Assembly (NCBI GenBank): GCA_051010055.1
Contig: JBPCVY010000031.1
Coordinates: 1 to 21,397 of the forward strand
Origin: CAJQND01 sp051010055
GTDB lineage: Bacteria; Pseudomonadota; Alphaproteobacteria; Rhizobiales; CAJQND01
DNA length: 21,397 nt
Direction of reading: 5' to 3'
A model generated the notes under the pieces. It did no database searches. It was not told the origin of the DNA and saw only the letters and a list, made by a program, of their open reading frames with translations. The position numbers and the translations under genes were made by a program. Each line of letters begins with the position of its first letter. The first letter of the stretch is position 1. Below are positions 15,495 through 21,397 of this stretch, in pieces.

Positions 15495-15764
15495 ATGAAA
15501 AACGAAGCGGAAGACTTCGCCTCTGCACGGTTTGCGTTGTTCAACGCCAAGCAGAAACTGCGCCTTCAACGCGCCCGTTTGCGGCTGGAAATTGAGAACA
15601 GCCGGTTCGACCGCTTTAGACGGGCGCCGGCCAATGGCAAAGTCGCCCACCGTTCCCCCTCTGTGAAAGAAGTGAACACGCTTTTGCTGGCCCACGACAA
15701 GGAAACAGAACGTCTGGTTAGAGAGCTTGAACGCAAGCACTTTGCAGGTTTCATCAAACCTTAA
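15495..15764 (+). CDS. Small charged hypothetical protein
   Basis: This 89-residue protein is not recognised. It is rich in Arg, Lys and Glu and appears fully helical: an Ala/Gln/Arg-rich first half (FNAKQKLRLQRARLRLEIE) and a second amphipathic helix near KEVNTLLLAHDKETERLVRELE. There is no signal peptide or membrane segment, so it is probably cytoplasmic and perhaps a coiled-coil dimer. The ATG at 15495 follows AGAGG with 5 bases spacing; an upstream in-frame TTG at 15471 has no good ribosome site. It lies 14 bases before the first CCGG-tailed peptide gene and probably shares its transcript. Confidence 0.65.
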   Translation: MKNEAEDFASARFALFNAKQKLRLQRARLRLEIENSRFDRFRRAPANGKVAHRSPSVKEVNTLLLAHDKETERLVRELERKHFAGFIKP

Positions 15765-15778
15765 CCGGAACACCGTTC

Positions 15779-16006
15779 ATGAAAAGACCGCTGTTTTTAT
15801 TGCTTACCGCTTTGTTTTTGACCGCATCGCCGGCGCTGTTAAACGGCAGTATCGATCAAGCTGGCGCGGCGCCTAAAAAATCCAAAACGGTGACGAATTT
15901 CAATCGCACGCCCACCAGCGGCCAGCCATCACCACGACCCTGGCGCAGCCCGAACGGTCGTAAGCGGGTGAGCAGAAGCTGTTGCGGCGGCAGCGGTGGC
16001 CGCTAG
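15779..16006 (+). CDS. Tiny exported basic peptide with CCGG-type C-terminus (Sec-type signal)
   Basis: A 75-residue precursor. Residues 1-31 form a signal peptide (MKRPLFLLLTALFLTA, small residues at QAGAA for cleavage). The remaining 45 or so residues are very basic, rich in Ser, Pro, Arg and Gly, without hydrophobic core, and end in SRSCCGGSGGR. The same tail pattern, SR(S/T)CCGG followed by a short end in Arg, closes the protein at 16548-16745, although the rest of the two proteins does not align. The paired Cys could bind metal, form a disulphide or be modified. The ribosome site is weak (CCGGAA). I do not recognise a described family. Confidence 0.7.
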   Translation: MKRPLFLLLTALFLTASPALLNGSIDQAGAAPKKSKTVTNFNRTPTSGQPSPRPWRSPNGRKRVSRSCCGGSGGR

Positions 16007-16042
16007 GTGGAGTGGCCATTCAGACAGAATATGGATTGAAAA

Positions 16043-16417
16043 ATGCCCCCAGAGAATTTCTTCAATATTGATGACTTGAGCGCCGGCATTGCAAGGGAAC
16101 TGGCCGAAGGTATTGAGACGAGAATTATCAACGGCGACCATGCCATGGTTTCAATAGTGCGCATTGAGCCGAACAAGAAAGGAACCTGGCATCATCACCC
16201 CGAAGAGCAATGGGGATTTTGCCTCGAAGGTTCAGGCACACGGTTCCAGGGCGGTGAAAGCGTTGAAATCTCGATAGGAGATTTCTGGCGTACACCGGGA
16301 GGCGTTCCCCACACGATCGAATCCGGCAAGGACGGCCTGGTGGTTATTGACGTCTTTGCCCCGCCCAGAAAGGCATATGAGAAAGCCAGTGCAGGTTTCG
16401 GCGCCGAAGAGGAATGA
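16043..16417 (+). CDS. Cupin-domain protein
   Basis: A 124-residue single-domain cupin. Motif 1 is GTWHHHPEEQWGFCLEGSG (about residues 47-65), with the His-x-His and Glu metal ligands, and motif 2 is GDFWRTPGGVPHTIE with the last His ligand. All usual ligands are present, so a metal site is likely. Such small cupins include dioxygenases, isomerases and ligand sensors; the sequence does not choose among them. It sits between the two CCGG-tailed peptide genes, 36 bases after the first, so a role in handling or modifying them is conceivable but untested. The start follows GGAT 8 bases upstream. Confidence 0.88.
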   Translation: MPPENFFNIDDLSAGIARELAEGIETRIINGDHAMVSIVRIEPNKKGTWHHHPEEQWGFCLEGSGTRFQGGESVEISIGDFWRTPGGVPHTIESGKDGLVVIDVFAPPRKAYEKASAGFGAEEE

Positions 16418-16535
16418 TCTTTTTTGCGTTTTTGATCGGATACTGTTTTGGGCCCACGCTCAAAATGATCTCAATCAATGCCGGCAAATCCAGAATTCAA
16501 TTCAATACGTTATAAGTCAGTATGTGTTTCTAGCC

Positions 16536-16540
16536 GGAGG
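16536..16540 (+). promoter_or_regulatory. Ribosome binding site fixing the start of the second CCGG peptide
   Basis: GGAGG lies 7 bases before the ATG at 16548. It selects this start over the in-frame upstream ATG at 16347, which would lie inside the cupin gene. Confidence 0.75.
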
Positions 16541-16547
16541 CCGGGCT

Positions 16548-16745
16548 ATGACTACTCATCGCCGCACATTCTTGGCAGGATTGCTTTGCGCTTGCGTGAT
16601 TGGTTTCAGCGTTGAATCTGCTAAAACCGAACCAAATAAGAAAGCAACCAAGCAAACCAGAAGCAGGCGAACCCAAAGCCCGAACAGCCCATTCAAAGGC
16701 AAAGGCCGAGGAAGCCGAACCTGCTGCGGCGGTGGCTATCGCTAG
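16548..16745 (+). CDS. Tiny exported basic peptide with CCGG-type C-terminus (Tat-type signal)
   Basis: A 65-residue precursor starting MTTHRRTFLAGLLCACVIGF. The RRTFL block followed by a hydrophobic stretch fits a twin-arginine signal, with likely cleavage near ESAKTEP. The mature part is short, Lys/Arg/Ser/Thr-rich and ends GSRTCCGGGYR, matching the tail of the peptide at 15779. Export by Tat, if correct, would suggest a folded or cofactor-loaded cargo, which is odd for some 40 residues. The ATG is well placed after GGAGG. The gene is 130 bases after the cupin and converges on the next gene 27 bases away. No known family is recognised. Confidence 0.7.
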   Translation: MTTHRRTFLAGLLCACVIGFSVESAKTEPNKKATKQTRSRRTQSPNSPFKGKGRGSRTCCGGGYR

Positions 16746-16771
16746 CTCTGGCGATGCAGGCGTTCCCAGAT

Positions 16772-17122
16772 TTATCCTGTTTGTAGGATGTTCCTAACGG
16801 CGTTTTTTTGTTGATTTAACGACATTCTGTCTCCGCCCACTTGTTCCCACTTACATATGAACAAATTAGTCAACCTACACTGCCCGCCATCTAATTCAAC
16901 GATGCCTTCGCGTTGGAGCCTCTGAAAACCTCCGGAAAGTTCATTTGGCGTGAAAATCGCATGGTTTAAGAAATCTCCGGCCGCAACTATCTCATCCAGA
17001 TTCACTAACGACCCGTCCTTCTGGACTGTGAGCAAAGCCAAAAGAAGCCACGCGTCGCTATCCTCTGGCGTTCGAGGGTCGACCAACGGCGAGCCGATTA
17101 GCCTTCCGCCATAAACATCCAA
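16772..17122 (-). CDS. Hypothetical winged-helix-like protein
   Basis: A 116-residue protein. The middle part (LDEIVAAGDFLNHAIFTPNE, then GGFQRLQREGIVEL and CRLT) has the helix-helix-wing rhythm of a small winged helix-turn-helix domain and resembles short uncharacterised bacterial proteins of that type. There is no ATG in the N-terminal half; the only early start is TTG at 17122, directly after an in-frame stop and without a clear ribosome site. The gene is therefore either TTG-started or truncated at its 5' end. It is convergent with the Tat-peptide gene. Confidence 0.6.
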   Translation of the reverse strand: MDVYGGRLIGSPLVDPRTPEDSDAWLLLALLTVQKDGSLVNLDEIVAAGDFLNHAIFTPNELSGGFQRLQREGIVELDGGQCRLTNLFICKWEQVGGDRMSLNQQKNAVRNILQTG

Positions 17123-17339
17123 TTAGGATTTTGCAGCATTTTTGTATGTGGAAAGAGTTGACTTATTCATCCAATGCGCTTTTGCGAATGTACTGTGGTG
17201 AAACCAGACTAGACTGCTTTTACCAGCAAGTTTCTTAATGACTCCACCAAATACGATTTACCCCTATAGTAGCATTGCAAGAGGAAAACATTGAAATTCC
17301 TCACAACATTCGAATGCAAGCCGGCAGGAGCAAATCTGA

Positions 17340-17702
17340 ATGAGCAAATTTCTCGTCCACATCCATACAGGTCCAGAAAATCCGACTAAAGCCGCCCTGG
17401 GTTGTTTGATCGCCGCAACCGCATTGAAAGAAGGACACGAGGTAGATGTCTTTCTCGCCGGCGATGCGGTTCATCTTCTTTCCGCCAATTCGCTCAAAGA
17501 CCTGGAAGGCGTTGGCACAGGAAATGTGGGGGACCACATAAGAGAGATTACAGAGAAGGGTGGGAATTTCATTTTGTCGGGAACGTCTTCGAAAGCGCGT
17601 GGATACGATGAAAAGTTGCTGGAAGGTCATCCGGCCAAGTTTGCGATGCCAGACGTGTTAGTTAAGCTTTCAGATTCAGCAGATACTGTTCTGTGCTACT
17701 GA
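17340..17702 (+). CDS. DsrE-family protein
   Basis: A 120-residue protein with the DsrE/DsrF-like Rossmann pattern: MSKFLVHIHTGPENPTKAA at the N-terminus, ALKEGHEVDVFLAGDAVHLL as the second strand and helix, then LSGTSSKARG and AMPDVLVKLSDSADTVLCY at the end. Family members act in sulphur relay or are of unknown function. Some carry a reactive Cys near the SSKARG loop; here Ser is found, so sulphur transfer at this site is doubtful. The start follows AGGAG with 9 bases spacing. It is monocistronic and lies just outside the presumed element boundary. Confidence 0.85.
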   Translation: MSKFLVHIHTGPENPTKAALGCLIAATALKEGHEVDVFLAGDAVHLLSANSLKDLEGVGTGNVGDHIREITEKGGNFILSGTSSKARGYDEKLLEGHPAKFAMPDVLVKLSDSADTVLCY

Positions 17703-17812
17703 CAAGCACTGTGGATCCCGATCACATTTCTATGCACACTTAAACCAGCACTCACATCTTGGACGCCCTGTTCGCCGATGATGCGACTTAGAAGCTATGT
17801 GCTTGAAAAAAA

Positions 17813-17867
17813 TGGTCGGAGCGGCGGGATTCGAACCCACGACCCCTTGTCCGCCAGACAAGTGCTT
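17813..17867 (-). mobile_element. 3' half of a tRNA-Pro gene, attachment-site-like scar
   Basis: Read on the - strand the segment gives an anticodon arm (CTTGT, loop CTGGCGG, ACAAG), a 5-base variable loop, a T arm (GTGGG TTCGAAT CCCGC), the acceptor strand CGCTCCG and ACCA. The G72 partner, G37 and the overall sequence resemble tRNA-Pro(GGG); the anticodon position reads GGC, a one-base change. The D arm beyond AAGC and the 5' acceptor strand are absent. Integrases of the tyrosine type copy exactly this part of a tRNA. By orientation the inserted DNA lies to the right. Confidence 0.65.
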
Positions 17868-17958
17868 TATCTTTGTTTTCGGCATTTTTCAACGAGATTT
17901 TGCGTTTTTGTGACGTAATTTGGGACATAATTGTCTCTATCCGTGGGCGAATTTGCCT

Positions 17959-17978
17959 CGCGCGCGCGTGCGCGCGTA
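17959..17978. repeat. 20-base alternating CG-rich run
   Basis: Strict pyrimidine-purine alternation, mostly CG, with potential to adopt left-handed DNA. It lies about 90 bases inside the presumed element end. Confidence 0.5.
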
Positions 17979-18141
17979 CTGGTGAGAAAAGTTCTTTCGC
18001 CGCTCTTAAGCCACAGGCATCGGGGCAAAGAACCCCCCAATTAGTCGGCCTTTAGGAACGATGTGCATCATTGCCAACTTGACAATGATACCAACAAAAG
18101 GGGTATCGGCAAGCATGCCGAGTGATGTTCACCCTGTCTGT

Positions 18142-18849
18142 TTAGACAAATCTGAAATCATCCGCTTGGTTGGCAATGAGCTGCGCCGAGGTAACTCCGT
18201 TAAAAGTGATGCTGTTGTCGGCGTCTAACGTTATCACTGCTCCGGCAGCCCCATCCGATAGTGCTGCCTCGACAGCGTCCCAATCGGCGAACATTGAAGT
18301 TGAAAATTCAACGATATCGTGGCTGGTTCCGGCAGCTTGGAAGTCTGTTATGACGTCTTTTCCAAAGTCGGGGTCAAACACAGATGTATCTGTAAATGCA
18401 TCATTTCCACCCGTCAGCGTGTCGTCACCGCCTGCCCCAGTGATCCTATCTTCTCCATTACGTCCATTAATCAAGTCCGTGCCGTTTGAACCGGTCAAAG
18501 TATCGTTGACAATCTGGTTCATGAAGTCACCGTTCAGAACGAGCCTTCCGGTTCCACCAACCTCCAACGTTCCATCACCGGTGAGCTTGTTTATTACCAA
18601 ATCACCCGATTGAACTGAAATCGTGCCGTTATTCTCAACGGCAACACTTATCGTTGAGACCGAAGCGGATCCAGTTTTGATGAATGTTCCATCTATAACC
18701 ATCCTGGCGTCAGAGCCGTCATCGGTACCGCCGCGGTTCTGAGTGTACACACCGAACCCGCTACCAGTCGTGTCCAGCCACCATTTGGCGGGTCGAACTC
18801 CAAAACTCTCGGACCGAACATCGTAATCAGCTGTCGTTTTGAGTTTGCC
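18142..18849 (-). pseudogene. 5'-truncated RTX calcium-binding protein with type I secretion C-terminus
   Basis: The frame is open from a stop at 18850-18852. The C-terminal part has RTX nonapeptide-like units (TGSNGTDLI, NGRNGEDRI, TGAGGDDTL) followed by DFGKDVITDFQAAG and a conserved-looking end with ITFNGVTSAQL and DDFRFV, typical of type I secreted RTX proteins. The first plausible start is GTG at 18750. Protein-like sequence continues upstream of it (FGVRPAKWWLDTTGSGFG) without any ATG, and RTX proteins are normally several times longer. A remnant of a larger gene is therefore likely. No type I transporter genes are nearby. It follows the XRE gene by 8 bases on the same strand. Confidence 0.65.
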
Positions 18850-18857
18850 TCAACGAA

Positions 18858-19508
18858 TCATAAAACTGGCTCGTCGAGAAGGGACGGAACAGGAGCCGTA
18901 CTCCAGGATTTCTTGCCGCCACGGATTTCGGCTTCTCTTGAAGTCATTAGCCGCAGCGAGACGTGAATACCAATGTCGAGGTTCTCCATCAGGATCGGTA
19001 CCGCACTGAAATATCCATGCGTGTACCCCCAATGAACAGCGCGTTTTCCGGCAACAGTACCGTTTTCGGTGAAGTGCACGATTGATGTCATGCGCGCAGC
19101 TTCACCTGTGCGCAATTGAATGAGCGCTTCGGAACCTTCTTGGTCAGCGAATACGTTTTGGTCGTGTAGTTCTTGAAAGGGTTTATTGAGGAGCATGTCT
19201 GGCGGGACAGCGAGCAGTTCGCACACTCCCCATGAAACTGCGATGAGTTCAAAGTTGGCGTTTGCAACTGATATGAGGTTTGGCGAACTGTTGATTACCC
19301 GCAGGAGCCCTTCATCAGCGATCAAAGCCCCACTCATTGTTCCCAACACAATTTCTCGAATGGAATTTTGTATAGATCCGCTTGGTGCGGTGGATCCATT
19401 CTCCCAGCGCGAAACGCTGGCCTGGGTTACGCCCAAATGATCCGCAAACTCTTCCTGCGTCATTTGCAGTGATTGTCGGGCGCGAAGCATTAAATGTTGC
19501 CAGTCCAT
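18858..19508 (-). CDS. XRE-family regulator with a PAS-like sensor domain
   Basis: A 216-residue protein. An XRE helix-turn-helix occupies about residues 4-58 (MTQEEFADHLGVTQASVSRW contains the turn and recognition helix). A PAS-like domain spans about 68-180 (LLRVINSSPNLISVANANF, then SWGVCELLAVPPDML). The C-terminal tail is polar. Such fusions couple ligand or redox sensing to promoter binding, but the ligand is not readable. The ATG is preceded by GAGGGG at about 9 bases. A CTGCGC-TTG-GCGCAG palindrome just upstream could be its own operator. It may belong to the element bounded by the tRNA scar. Confidence 0.87.
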   Translation of the reverse strand: MDWQHLMLRARQSLQMTQEEFADHLGVTQASVSRWENGSTAPSGSIQNSIREIVLGTMSGALIADEGLLRVINSSPNLISVANANFELIAVSWGVCELLAVPPDMLLNKPFQELHDQNVFADQEGSEALIQLRTGEAARMTSIVHFTENGTVAGKRAVHWGYTHGYFSAVPILMENLDIGIHVSLRLMTSREAEIRGGKKSWSTAPVPSLLDEPVL

Positions 19509-19536
19509 TGAACAATACCCCTCGGCGCAAAGCCTC

Positions 19537-19551
19537 CTGCGCTTGGCGCAG
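19537..19551 (-). promoter_or_regulatory. Palindrome upstream of the XRE gene
   Basis: CTGCGC TTG GCGCAG lies 28-43 bases upstream of the XRE start, where an autoregulatory operator would be expected. Function is inferred from place and symmetry. Confidence 0.35.
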
Positions 19552-19792
19552 CAGGTGGCGTCAGTTTAATTTACGAGGGGCAACTCGAGAGTTGCAGCAT
19601 ATTCGAAATAATGACAACACGCTATTATTGTCGGCCTAACTACGTCGCTATTTTCCTCCGCCGCCAGCCTGCAAACCCAAGGCCGGCAAGGCCGGACGCG
19701 TGGATCGATCAAAACATACACTTATGTTTAGTTGCTGCCATTGAGGAAGTTTCTTAGCTTGACCTCTCACAATCTCAAAATTCCCTTGTGAG

Positions 19793-19818
19793 AGCCGCTT
19801 CCCCCAGAGGCGGCTTTC
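19793..19818 (+). terminator. Hairpin followed by a short T run
   Basis: AGCCGCTT (19793-19800) pairs with AGGCGGCT (19808-19815) with one G-T wobble and a 7-base loop, then TTT. No + strand gene ends nearby, so its role is unclear. Confidence 0.35.
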
Positions 19819-20150
19819 GCGCATTCAGCGCAATTTGGGTGCTCGTCTTCGCTTAGAGTGGGCTGTCCACGATGCGAAAACCCAATCATAAATTTGTTTG
19901 TATGCAAATGGTATTTTATATGCTGCAAAGGATTGCGCGCTGGCAATAGAAATTTGTTGACCCCACTTTGTCTGCGCCTTTCCGCAGGTGCCGGGATAAC
20001 TCGCTAATAAACAATTTTGTCCCGGTATACCTACGGATATGGGCCGGTTTACTCTAAAACATGTGTGAACCGTGACCTGTGTCATTGACGTATCGAGAGA
20101 TTGAACAGTTATGTTCGATCGTTGCAGTCGTTATGGCTGAAACGGGGACC

Positions 20151-20185
20151 CTCCGGTACGCATTCCGCCGCAGGTCGTACCGGAG
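20151..20185. repeat. Palindromic element, copy 1
   Basis: CTCCGGTACG and CGTACCGGAG form a perfect 10-bp inverted repeat around a 15-base loop containing CCGCCGCA. The arms and loop recur in modified form at 20406-20447. Confidence 0.65.
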
Positions 20186-20353
20186 CGCTCTCCTCACAGA
20201 AGACGCTTCCACCCCTCCTGCAAGCTCTGTATTCAATTCTGTATGGTTGTGCCCGAAAATAGCACAAAATGGGCATTCAGGCCTTTGATTTCACCAATCC
20301 GGTTGAATACTTCTCAATTTGAGACGGTTATGGTCCTCTAAAACTGGCACGCA

Positions 20354-20509
20354 GCTTGCGTTCGCAAGCATAGGCTTGCGGCGGAGCTATCCGCACAAGC
20401 TCAGTCCCACTGGTACGTCCTCCGCCGCAAGCGGGCGTGCCGGTGGGCACCAATTGCCTGCCGGTCAGCCTCCATCCCTCCGCACCCTTCATAGCTCCGG
20501 CAGGCAATT
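20354..20509. repeat. Run of four stacked hairpins, including palindromic element copy 2
   Basis: Hairpin 1: GCTTGCG/CGCAAGC (20354-20369). Hairpin 2: GCTTG and GCGGA paired with TCCGC and CAAGC (20374-20400). Hairpin 3: 12 bp with two G-T pairs (20406-20417 with 20436-20447) plus an inner CCGC/GCGG. Hairpin 4: perfect 13 bp (20452-20464 with 20497-20509). Hairpin 3 shares GGTACG-N4-CCGCCGCA and CGTRCCGG with the element at 20151. The density is far beyond chance for 156 bases. Confidence 0.65.
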
Positions 20510-20721
20510 CACCACTTCTTCTGACGCTCTTGCTCCTGCTCAACCTTCTCCCGCCACACCTCAAGCGCCATGACGCGCTCAACCAACCCAGCAATCAAGC
20601 GGCGTTTGGTTTCTTCATTCGTGGGATTGGCCGCCTAAATCACGAACACGTCTGCTGCGTTGTCTTCCAAGTTCGCATAGCTCACGCTCAGCACGTTGAT
20701 AGTGTCTGTAGGTGTGAGTTC
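20509..20721 (-). pseudogene. Relic coding frame interrupted by a TAG
   Basis: One - strand frame reads ELTPTDTINVLSVSYANLED and further residues to a TAG at 20635-20637, then continues ETKRRLIAGLVERVMALEVW and a charged helix ending ERQKKW before TGA at 20509. There is no proper start codon. The second part looks like the C-terminal helix of a real protein. I do not recognise the family. Hairpin 4 begins at its stop codon. Confidence 0.35.
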
Positions 20722-20993
20722 AACCAGTTTGCTTGTGCAAAACCATTTGTTTGCAGAACGATTGAGGTGTTATCGATCGAAAACGTTCCCGAGGAAGAAC
20801 TGAACTGCCACGACACAAAGTCGGATGTGGTAAAATTATTTGGAGAACCAGAAGCCAAAATTAAGGTCCCGGTCGCAGTGCCAGTGCATCCCAAGGCACA
20901 GGTGCCGGTCCAATTCCACGTGGACGCATCCGATTGTGGTGTCCATAAAGTTGCAAATGCCAATAGAGAACAGGCTAATAAGATGCTTCGCAA
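20688..20993 (-). CDS. Putative exported protein, probably shortened
   Basis: The 101-residue frame starts at a TTG with a lipophilic signal peptide (LRSILLACSLLAFATLW, likely cut near SDA). It then continues STWNWTGTCALGC, GTLILASGSP, NFTTSDFVSWQF and SGTFSID. This beta-rich pattern resembles the N-terminal part of exported proteins that carry C-terminal sorting signals such as PEP-CTERM, which normally run to about 200 residues. The end (HLQTLSTC) lacks any sorting signal, so a frameshift or truncation is likely. No ATG is available. The overlapping + strand frame is rejected. Confidence 0.45.
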   Translation of the reverse strand: MRSILLACSLLAFATLWTPQSDASTWNWTGTCALGCTGTATGTLILASGSPNNFTTSDFVSWQFSSSSGTFSIDNTSIVLQTNGFAQANWLNSHLQTLSTC

Positions 20994-21020
20994 AACACGC
21001 CCCGAAATGTTCGAAGCCTA

Positions 21021-21397
21021 ATCATTCGGGCCTCGCCCCCTCGTGGCTCTATCATCGGGATTGGTTGGGCAGGTTTCGACATTTTTTGTCCGCTGAAGCA
21101 GAAGTCGTCTCAACACCGGAAAGGCAAAGGGAGAGCATTGTCTTTACTTTGCTCACGCTGTGTTGGACATCGGTCTGGCATCTTTCACTTCAGGTTGAAC
21201 AGTTCGCCTAAGGCAGTTTTTTACAAATTTTGCTTTGGCCAAGCGGACGCTGTACCGCCTTAGAAATATGAACCCTGAGCCTCAGAGATTCTGAAAAGAT
21301 GTCGATCATTTGTTATCGACTTCTTTCACACCGCCTTGTTCAAATGCACCTCATATTCAAGTCGAACTTGCGCGACTAAACGGACATACATAGGAGA
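21021..21397. other. Upstream region of a gene beyond the window
   Basis: No gene is seen. The GTCGAT/ATCGAC inverted repeat at 21301-21320 could be an operator. The last bases, AGGAGA at 21392-21397, look like a ribosome site for a + strand gene starting just outside. Confidence 0.4.

Larger units (their letters stand above)
17703..18141. other. Gene-free stretch carrying the tRNA-derived junction
   Basis: No gene is supported. It contains the tRNA-Pro 3' half at 17813-17867, an alternating pyrimidine-purine run at 17959-17978, and weak hairpins at 18087-18107 and 18106-18121 downstream of the RTX remnant. Confidence 0.6.
19509..20508. other. 1-kb stretch without a supported gene, rich in palindromes
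   Basis: Short frames on both strands lack convincing starts and similarity and run through palindromes. Inverted repeats include 19537-19551, 19683-19695 (CCGGC-AAG-GCCGG), 19793-19815, 19991-20025, 20151-20185 and the series at 20354-20509. Confidence 0.6.

Noticed and set aside
16347..16547. Upstream extension of the Tat-type peptide gene to the ATG at 16347
   Set aside because: It would overlap the cupin gene. The ATG at 16548 has an ideal ribosome site and starts directly with the export signal.
17813..17888. Complete tRNA gene
   Set aside because: The D arm and the 5' acceptor strand cannot be found; only the half from the anticodon arm to CCA is present.
18170..18613. 147-residue + strand frame
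   Set aside because: It is antisense to the RTX repeats, which show clear family motifs on the - strand.
20079..20288. 69-residue + strand frame
   Set aside because: It spans the perfect palindrome at 20151-20185, lacks a ribosome site and has no recognisable feature.
20437..21021. 194-residue + strand frame
   Set aside because: It runs through a 13-bp palindrome and is antisense to the exported-protein frame with its signal peptide; its own sequence shows no domain features.

Overview
The window looks like chromosomal DNA of an alphaproteobacterium, probably of the order Hyphomicrobiales. The reasons are moderately GC-rich coding DNA with tightly packed ATGA/GTGA/TGATG gene junctions, the kinds of protein present (Cox-type molybdenum hydroxylase with CoxD/CoxE-like helpers, PEP-hydrolase-family TIM barrel, RTX protein with a type I secretion C-terminus) and a tRNA-Pro fragment with an encoded CCA end. 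The assignment is by gene content only.

Region 1 (1-14270, all on +) is one long, nearly gap-free gene run. It holds the 3' part of a PEP-hydrolase-family TIM-barrel protein, a giant 1052-residue flotillin/SPFH protein with a 44-residue repeat coiled coil, and two tandem SRPBCC proteins. These are followed by a molybdenum hydroxylase: FAD subunit, 2Fe-2S subunit, and a molybdopterin-binding large subunit encoded as two separate genes. Next come a MoxR-type AAA ATPase, a CoxE-like VWA protein, an amidohydrolase-2 family hydrolase, a metallo-beta-lactamase-fold lactonase-like protein, and an SMP-30/isochorismatase-like fusion. I infer an uncharacterised catabolic system. The molybdenum enzyme would hydroxylate a (hetero)cyclic substrate, CoxD/CoxE-like proteins would mature it, and four hydrolase domains would open and cut the products. 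The flotillin may give a membrane scaffold. No substrate can be named from sequence.

Region 2 (14259-17702) starts with an orphan ParA ATPase on the - strand, tail to tail with the operon. A gene-free stretch with strong hairpins follows; it includes a candidate structured RNA ending in a rho-independent terminator. A four-gene + strand cluster comes next: a small charged protein, a tiny Sec-exported basic peptide, a cupin, and a tiny Tat-exported basic peptide. Both peptides end in the same CCGG-type tail. A winged-helix-like protein (-) and a DsrE-family protein (+) close the region.

Region 3 (17813-21397) appears to be the edge of an integrated, decaying element. It begins with a 3' half of a tRNA-Pro gene without its 5' half, the classic scar of tyrosine-recombinase integration. 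It continues with a 5'-truncated RTX protein, an XRE-PAS regulator, about 1 kb of gene-free DNA with related palindromes and stacked hairpins, and fragments of an exported protein and another relic on the - strand. The window ends on a ribosome-binding-site-like sequence for a gene beyond it.
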